A stretch of DNA of 64,000 nucleotides from Polynucleobacter sphagniphilus (lineage in GTDB: Bacteria > Pseudomonadota > Gammaproteobacteria > Burkholderiales > Burkholderiaceae). Where the stretch lies: assembly GCF_001953355.1 (NCBI RefSeq), contig NZ_MPIY01000001.1:186001-250000 (forward strand), given 5' to 3'. Both the position numbers and the translations under genes were made by a program. A model generated the notes under the pieces. It was not told the origin of the DNA and did not search any database. It saw only the letters and a program-made list of their open reading frames with translations. Every line of letters begins with the position of its first letter. Position 1 is the first letter of the stretch. Below are positions 60,968 to 64,000 of this stretch, one piece after another.

Positions 60968-61843
60968 TTAGGCTTTTGCCTTTACAGCCGCCTTTTTCTT
61001 TTTAGCCGGCGCAATGGCCTTAACTGACTTTTTTCCTTTGGTCATACTTAGACTCGGTTTATTGATTGGCACCAAGCCCATTTTCTTTGCAGGTGCCGAG
61101 ATAGAGCCACCCGGCGTGCTAGTTGACCAAGTGGGTTCTGCAATGGAGTTAAATGCAGACCGCAATTTTTCTCCCCAAAGCTGATGAATCATCTGGAAGT
61201 AGGGGTTGGATTCATCCAGGGTGACGAGCTTATTGGGTTTTAAGGAGTTCTTCTCATACACCAATAAATCAAGTGGTAGGCCTACGGAAATATTACTGTT
61301 GAGCGTTGAGTCCATTGAAATCAGGGCACACTTAGTTGCTAGGTCTAGTGAGGTATCAAAGCCCAGGACGCGATCTAGGATGGGTTTGCCATACTTAGAT
61401 TCACCAATTTGGAAATAACAAGTCTCAGGGGTAGCTTCAATAAAATTACCAGCTGAGTAGATGTTAAAAAGTCTTGGTCTTTCGCCTTTAATTTGACCGC
61501 CAAAAATTAAATTGCAATTAAAGTCAATGCCGGCTTTTTCTAGGGCCGCATGATCTCTCTCGTAGACCTGCTTTACTGCATCTCCAACCACTACGGCTGC
61601 ATCATGCGCATTTTTGATATTCCACAAGTTTTTGCCATTGAGCAATTGACCCTGAAGCAAGATTTCTTTTATGGCCTGAGTAATAGCTAAATTTCCAGCA
61701 CTCATCAGCGCAAAAAATCGATCGCTGCTTTGAAACAATGACATCTTTCGAAAGGTGCCGATCTGGTCAACGCCAGCATTGGTGCGTGTATCAGATAAAA
61801 AAACTAAACCATCCTTTAGGCAAAGCCCAACACAATATGTCAT
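60968..61843 (-). CDS. Anbu-type proteasome-like peptidase with lysine-rich tail
   Basis: Ntn-hydrolase of the Anbu (ancestral beta subunit) family, related to HslV and 20S beta subunits. MTYCVGLCLKDGLVFLSDTR matches Anbu; after removal of Met1 the nucleophile would be Thr2, with Asp18 and Lys33 in the usual positions of the Thr-Asp-Lys active site. The core spans about 1-250. The last 39 residues form a tail with 13 lysines (ending AKKKKAAVKAKA), an extension I would not expect in Anbu. GAAGGGG lies 7 bases before the ATG. It is the last gene of an operon with transglutaminase-like, alpha-E and ATP-grasp genes. No ATPase partner such as HslU is nearby; the substrate is unknown. Confidence 0.9.
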   Translation of the reverse strand: MTYCVGLCLKDGLVFLSDTRTNAGVDQIGTFRKMSLFQSSDRFFALMSAGNLAITQAIKEILLQGQLLNGKNLWNIKNAHDAAVVVGDAVKQVYERDHAALEKAGIDFNCNLIFGGQIKGERPRLFNIYSAGNFIEATPETCYFQIGESKYGKPILDRVLGFDTSLDLATKCALISMDSTLNSNISVGLPLDLLVYEKNSLKPNKLVTLDESNPYFQMIHQLWGEKLRSAFNSIAEPTWSTSTPGGSISAPAKKMGLVPINKPSLSMTKGKKSVKAIAPAKKKKAAVKAKA

Positions 61844-61895
61844 ACAACAACCCCTTCAATTAATTTCCTAGAATTATCTCTTAATTGTGGGGTAC

Positions 61896-62693
61896 TTAGT
61901 CCAACTTCTGAATAGAGATATTGGCGGTTAATTCTTCACCGCCGCCGCCTGATCGAACGCCCTTCACAGGGGCGGCAGAGTAGTAGTCGCGGCCAATTGC
62001 TAGGCGAATATGGCGTGCGTCTACTAAGCAGGCATGAGTGATGTCTACGCTGTGCCAGATACCTTTGGCGATGTCACTACAGAAATCAATCCAAGCATGG
62101 CTGGCAAGATTAGGTGATTCTTCTGCAAAGAAATAGCCGCTGACATAGCGTGCTGGAATATTGGAGGCGCGACAAATGCTAAGCATGACGTGGGCGTGAT
62201 CTTGGCAAACTCCTGAGCGCATTGCAAATGATTGAGCTGCTGTGGTTGCGAAATTAGTTTGTCCTGGATTGTATGTAATGGCTCCTTGTACTGCTCCAGC
62301 AAGCTTTAATACTGCATCCACCGAGTTTGTCTTTGGAAGGTGTGGGGCAAAATATTCGAGCATGGCTTCAGAGGGCTCAGTCAAATTAGTTTGCTGTAAA
62401 AGATAAAAGGGCGACACAGCCTTAGCATCATCGATAAACTCAGATGCCCCTTCTGTTTGTACTTCACCCTCGGCTTCAATCATCATTGAGGTGTATGGCG
62501 ACTCCTGAACAAATACGCTATAGGTGTTACCAAAAGCGTCTATTGAGTTGCTGGCCTTGATGGGCGTGCTAATTTTCCACTTATCAATTTTTTGACCTGC
62601 CACATTGGCAGGCGTTAGGCGCAACTCTTGAATCGAGTAGTGAACCGGTGTTTCATAGCGGTACTCGGTGCGATGGCGAATTTTTAGGTGCAT
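61896..62693 (-). CDS. Transglutaminase-like cysteine peptidase-fold protein
   Basis: A 265-residue cytoplasmic protein. It has the bacterial transglutaminase-like N-terminal domain (about 1-80, IRHRTEYRYETPVHYSIQEL) and then the transglutaminase-like core with a full catalytic triad: Cys163 in SGVCQDHAHVML, His199 in ASHAWIDF and Asp217 in HSVDITH. No signal peptide is seen. It may act as a peptidase or amide-forming/breaking enzyme on a peptide made by the ATP-grasp partner. It is 6 bp after the alpha-E gene and 52 bp before Anbu. Confidence 0.92.
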   Translation of the reverse strand: MHLKIRHRTEYRYETPVHYSIQELRLTPANVAGQKIDKWKISTPIKASNSIDAFGNTYSVFVQESPYTSMMIEAEGEVQTEGASEFIDDAKAVSPFYLLQQTNLTEPSEAMLEYFAPHLPKTNSVDAVLKLAGAVQGAITYNPGQTNFATTAAQSFAMRSGVCQDHAHVMLSICRASNIPARYVSGYFFAEESPNLASHAWIDFCSDIAKGIWHSVDITHACLVDARHIRLAIGRDYYSAAPVKGVRSGGGGEELTANISIQKLD

Positions 62694-62699
62694 ATGTTC

Positions 62700-63677
62700 T
62701 TAGGCTACCGCTAAAGGTATGAGATAAGCATTACTAAATTCATCAGCAATGTGGTTGATGCGAGCCAAAAATTCCTCAATATATTCTTCAAGACCCTGGG
62801 CAAATACTTCATCGATATCGGAATAATCTAAATTGGCCTTGAGCTTTCCTAGCAGACGTTCAATTTCTTTGGATTGAGCATTTTTGATTTCCGCTACCAA
62901 TGGAATGAGTTCATTTACGCAGCAAACCAAGGAGCGCGGCATTTGTTTATTGAATATCAATAATTGAGCGACTTGTTTGGGTGTTACTTGATCAGAATAG
63001 ATTTGGCGGTAGATTTCAAAAGCGGAGACGGAGCGTAGTAAGGCAGCCCAGTGATAAAAATCAAAGAACTCACCATCAGTGCCATCATCCGCGCGCTTCT
63101 CATTTGCGCCTAAAACCTTTGCGCTCTGACCTTCATATTTAGTTTGCAAGATGCGGGCGGTATTGTCTGCGCGCTCTAAAAGAGTTCCCACATTCATGAA
63201 GTAGAAAGATTGATTCTTAAGCATGGTGCCATGCATTACCCCTCTAAAGAGGTGGCAGCGATGTTTTACCCATTCGAGCAATCTACTAGGGTCGGCTGAG
63301 TTACGCGCCTCCACAATCCTCTGCCATTCGAGCCAAGTGGTATTTTGAGTTTCCCATACTTCCGAGGTAATTTTTCCACGTATAACGCGTGCATTCTCAC
63401 GGGCGGCAAATAGGCACGAAGCAATGCTAGAGCTATTACTGGTTTCATAAATCATAAAATCCAATACATTCTCACGATTGATCACTTCATATTTTGCTAA
63501 AAAACTATCTTCGAGTTTGGAGATGGTCAGCAATTTTTTCCAGCTTTGCTCTAAAAATTCTTCGGGCTGGGGAAGCAATGACGTCTGGTGATTGACATCA
63601 AGCATGCGCGCGGTATTCTCAGCGCGTTCTGTGTAACGGGCCATCCAGTAAAGGCAATCAGCGGTGCGACTCAGCAT
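62700..63677 (-). CDS. Alpha-E domain protein
   Basis: A 325-residue all-helical protein of the alpha-E (DUF403) family. It begins MLSRTADCLYWMARYTERAE and NTARMLDVN, the family hallmark, with a repeat-like GTLLERADNTARILQTKYEG in the middle. The biochemical role is unknown; the family is nearly always encoded next to a circularly permuted ATP-grasp enzyme and a transglutaminase-like protein, as here. It starts 20 bp after the ATP-grasp stop. Confidence 0.92.
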   Translation of the reverse strand: MLSRTADCLYWMARYTERAENTARMLDVNHQTSLLPQPEEFLEQSWKKLLTISKLEDSFLAKYEVINRENVLDFMIYETSNSSSIASCLFAARENARVIRGKITSEVWETQNTTWLEWQRIVEARNSADPSRLLEWVKHRCHLFRGVMHGTMLKNQSFYFMNVGTLLERADNTARILQTKYEGQSAKVLGANEKRADDGTDGEFFDFYHWAALLRSVSAFEIYRQIYSDQVTPKQVAQLLIFNKQMPRSLVCCVNELIPLVAEIKNAQSKEIERLLGKLKANLDYSDIDEVFAQGLEEYIEEFLARINHIADEFSNAYLIPLAVA

Positions 63678-63697
63678 ATTTTTTCTTCGCTCTTCTT

Positions 63698-64000
63698 TTA
63701 TTCTTCTAGAACCCAGGTGTCCTTCGTGCCGCCACCTTGTGAGGAATTCACCACCAAGGAGCCTTCTTTTAAGGCAACTCGTGTTAATCCGCCTGGAACC
63801 ATTTTGATGGTTTTTCCTGAGAGGACAAATGGACGTAAATCAATATGACGAGGTGCTACACCAGACTCAACAAAGGTTGGGCAAGTCGATAGCGCTAAGG
63901 TAGGCTGAGCAATGTATTTATCTGGATTGGCTAGCAAGTGAACTCTAAATTCCTCAATCTCTGCTTTGGTAGATGCTGGGCCAACCAACATGCCGTATCC
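63698..64000 (-). CDS. Circularly permuted ATP-grasp type 2 protein, C-terminal part (partial)
   Basis: The frame runs from the window edge to a TAA at 63698 and shows the family's C-terminal block: [44 protein letters not shown] and [13 protein letters not shown]. This is the end of a circularly permuted ATP-grasp (DUF404/407) protein, a predicted peptide or amide ligase. About 100 residues are visible of an expected 450-500; the 5' end lies outside. It is the first visible gene of the Anbu operon. Confidence 0.9.
   Translation of the reverse strand, partial: GYGMLVGPASTKAEIEEFRVHLLANPDKYIAQPTLALSTCPTFVESGVAPRHIDLRPFVLSGKTIKMVPGGLTRVALKEGSLVVNSSQGGGTKDTWVLEE

Noticed and set aside
60968-61843. 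HslV protease
   Set aside because: The N terminus (MTYCVGLCLKDG), the missing hslU neighbour and the ATP-grasp/alpha-E/transglutaminase context fit Anbu instead.

Overview
This 64 kb window is a compact, almost wholly coding stretch of a chromosome. GC looks mid-40s percent by eye. Gene content and order (rpfE-like/recJ/prfB/lysS, lolC-lolD-tatD-comEC, smc-zipA-ligA, rpsB-tsf-pyrH-frr-uppS-cdsA-dxr-rseP-bamA-skp-lpxD-fabZ-lpxA-lpxB-rnhB, ppsR/ppsA, and an Anbu proteasome-like operon) indicate a betaproteobacterium of the Burkholderiaceae. The moderate GC and small genes best fit Polynucleobacter or a close relative; that genus call is inference. I see no insertion sequence, integrase, prophage, CRISPR array or degraded gene, and no gene-free stretch longer than 300 bases.

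Layout. 1-196: end of a cysteine synthase gene and a bidirectional terminator. 197-5659 (-): rpfE-like, recJ, prfB (with a programmed +1 frameshift) and lysS. 5705-11000 (+): lolC, lolD, tatD, comEC, tightly packed. 11003-20351 (-): an MdtABC-type RND efflux operon with its own outer-membrane factor. 20481-22571: a Spy-like periplasmic gene facing a helical-repeat secreted protein, an ECF sigma factor and a small membrane protein that is probably its anti-sigma factor. 22611-25020: a CLC antiporter resembling the fluoride type and three small envelope genes of unknown function. 25076-27758: initiator tRNA-fMet (-), kup and a small exported protein. 27796-32073: radA (+), then dapD, dapE and prmB (-). 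32246-38868 (+): smc, zipA, ligA. 38885-42325 (-): map and glnD. 42584-57569 (+): rpsB-tsf with a terminator, then about 13 kb of 14 closely spaced genes from pyrH to a SpoU-family methyltransferase, covering isoprenoid, phospholipid, outer-membrane protein and lipid A assembly. 57577-60908: divergent ppsR/ppsA. 60968-64000 (-): ATP-grasp (cut by the window end), alpha-E, transglutaminase-like and Anbu genes.

The two most interesting regions are both envelope or protein-modification modules. The Anbu operon joins a proteasome-like peptidase to an ATP-grasp ligase, an alpha-E protein and a transglutaminase-fold protein; this grouping is conserved but poorly understood biochemically, and here Anbu carries a lysine-rich tail. 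The ECF cassette resembles the CnrYXH layout (periplasmic helical protein, sigma factor, about 100-residue one-span membrane protein). It lies divergent to a Spy-like gene and an RND efflux operon, with paired inverted repeats in the control regions, so it may be an envelope-stress circuit controlling efflux. All functional statements come from sequence motifs and context only; no database search was run.
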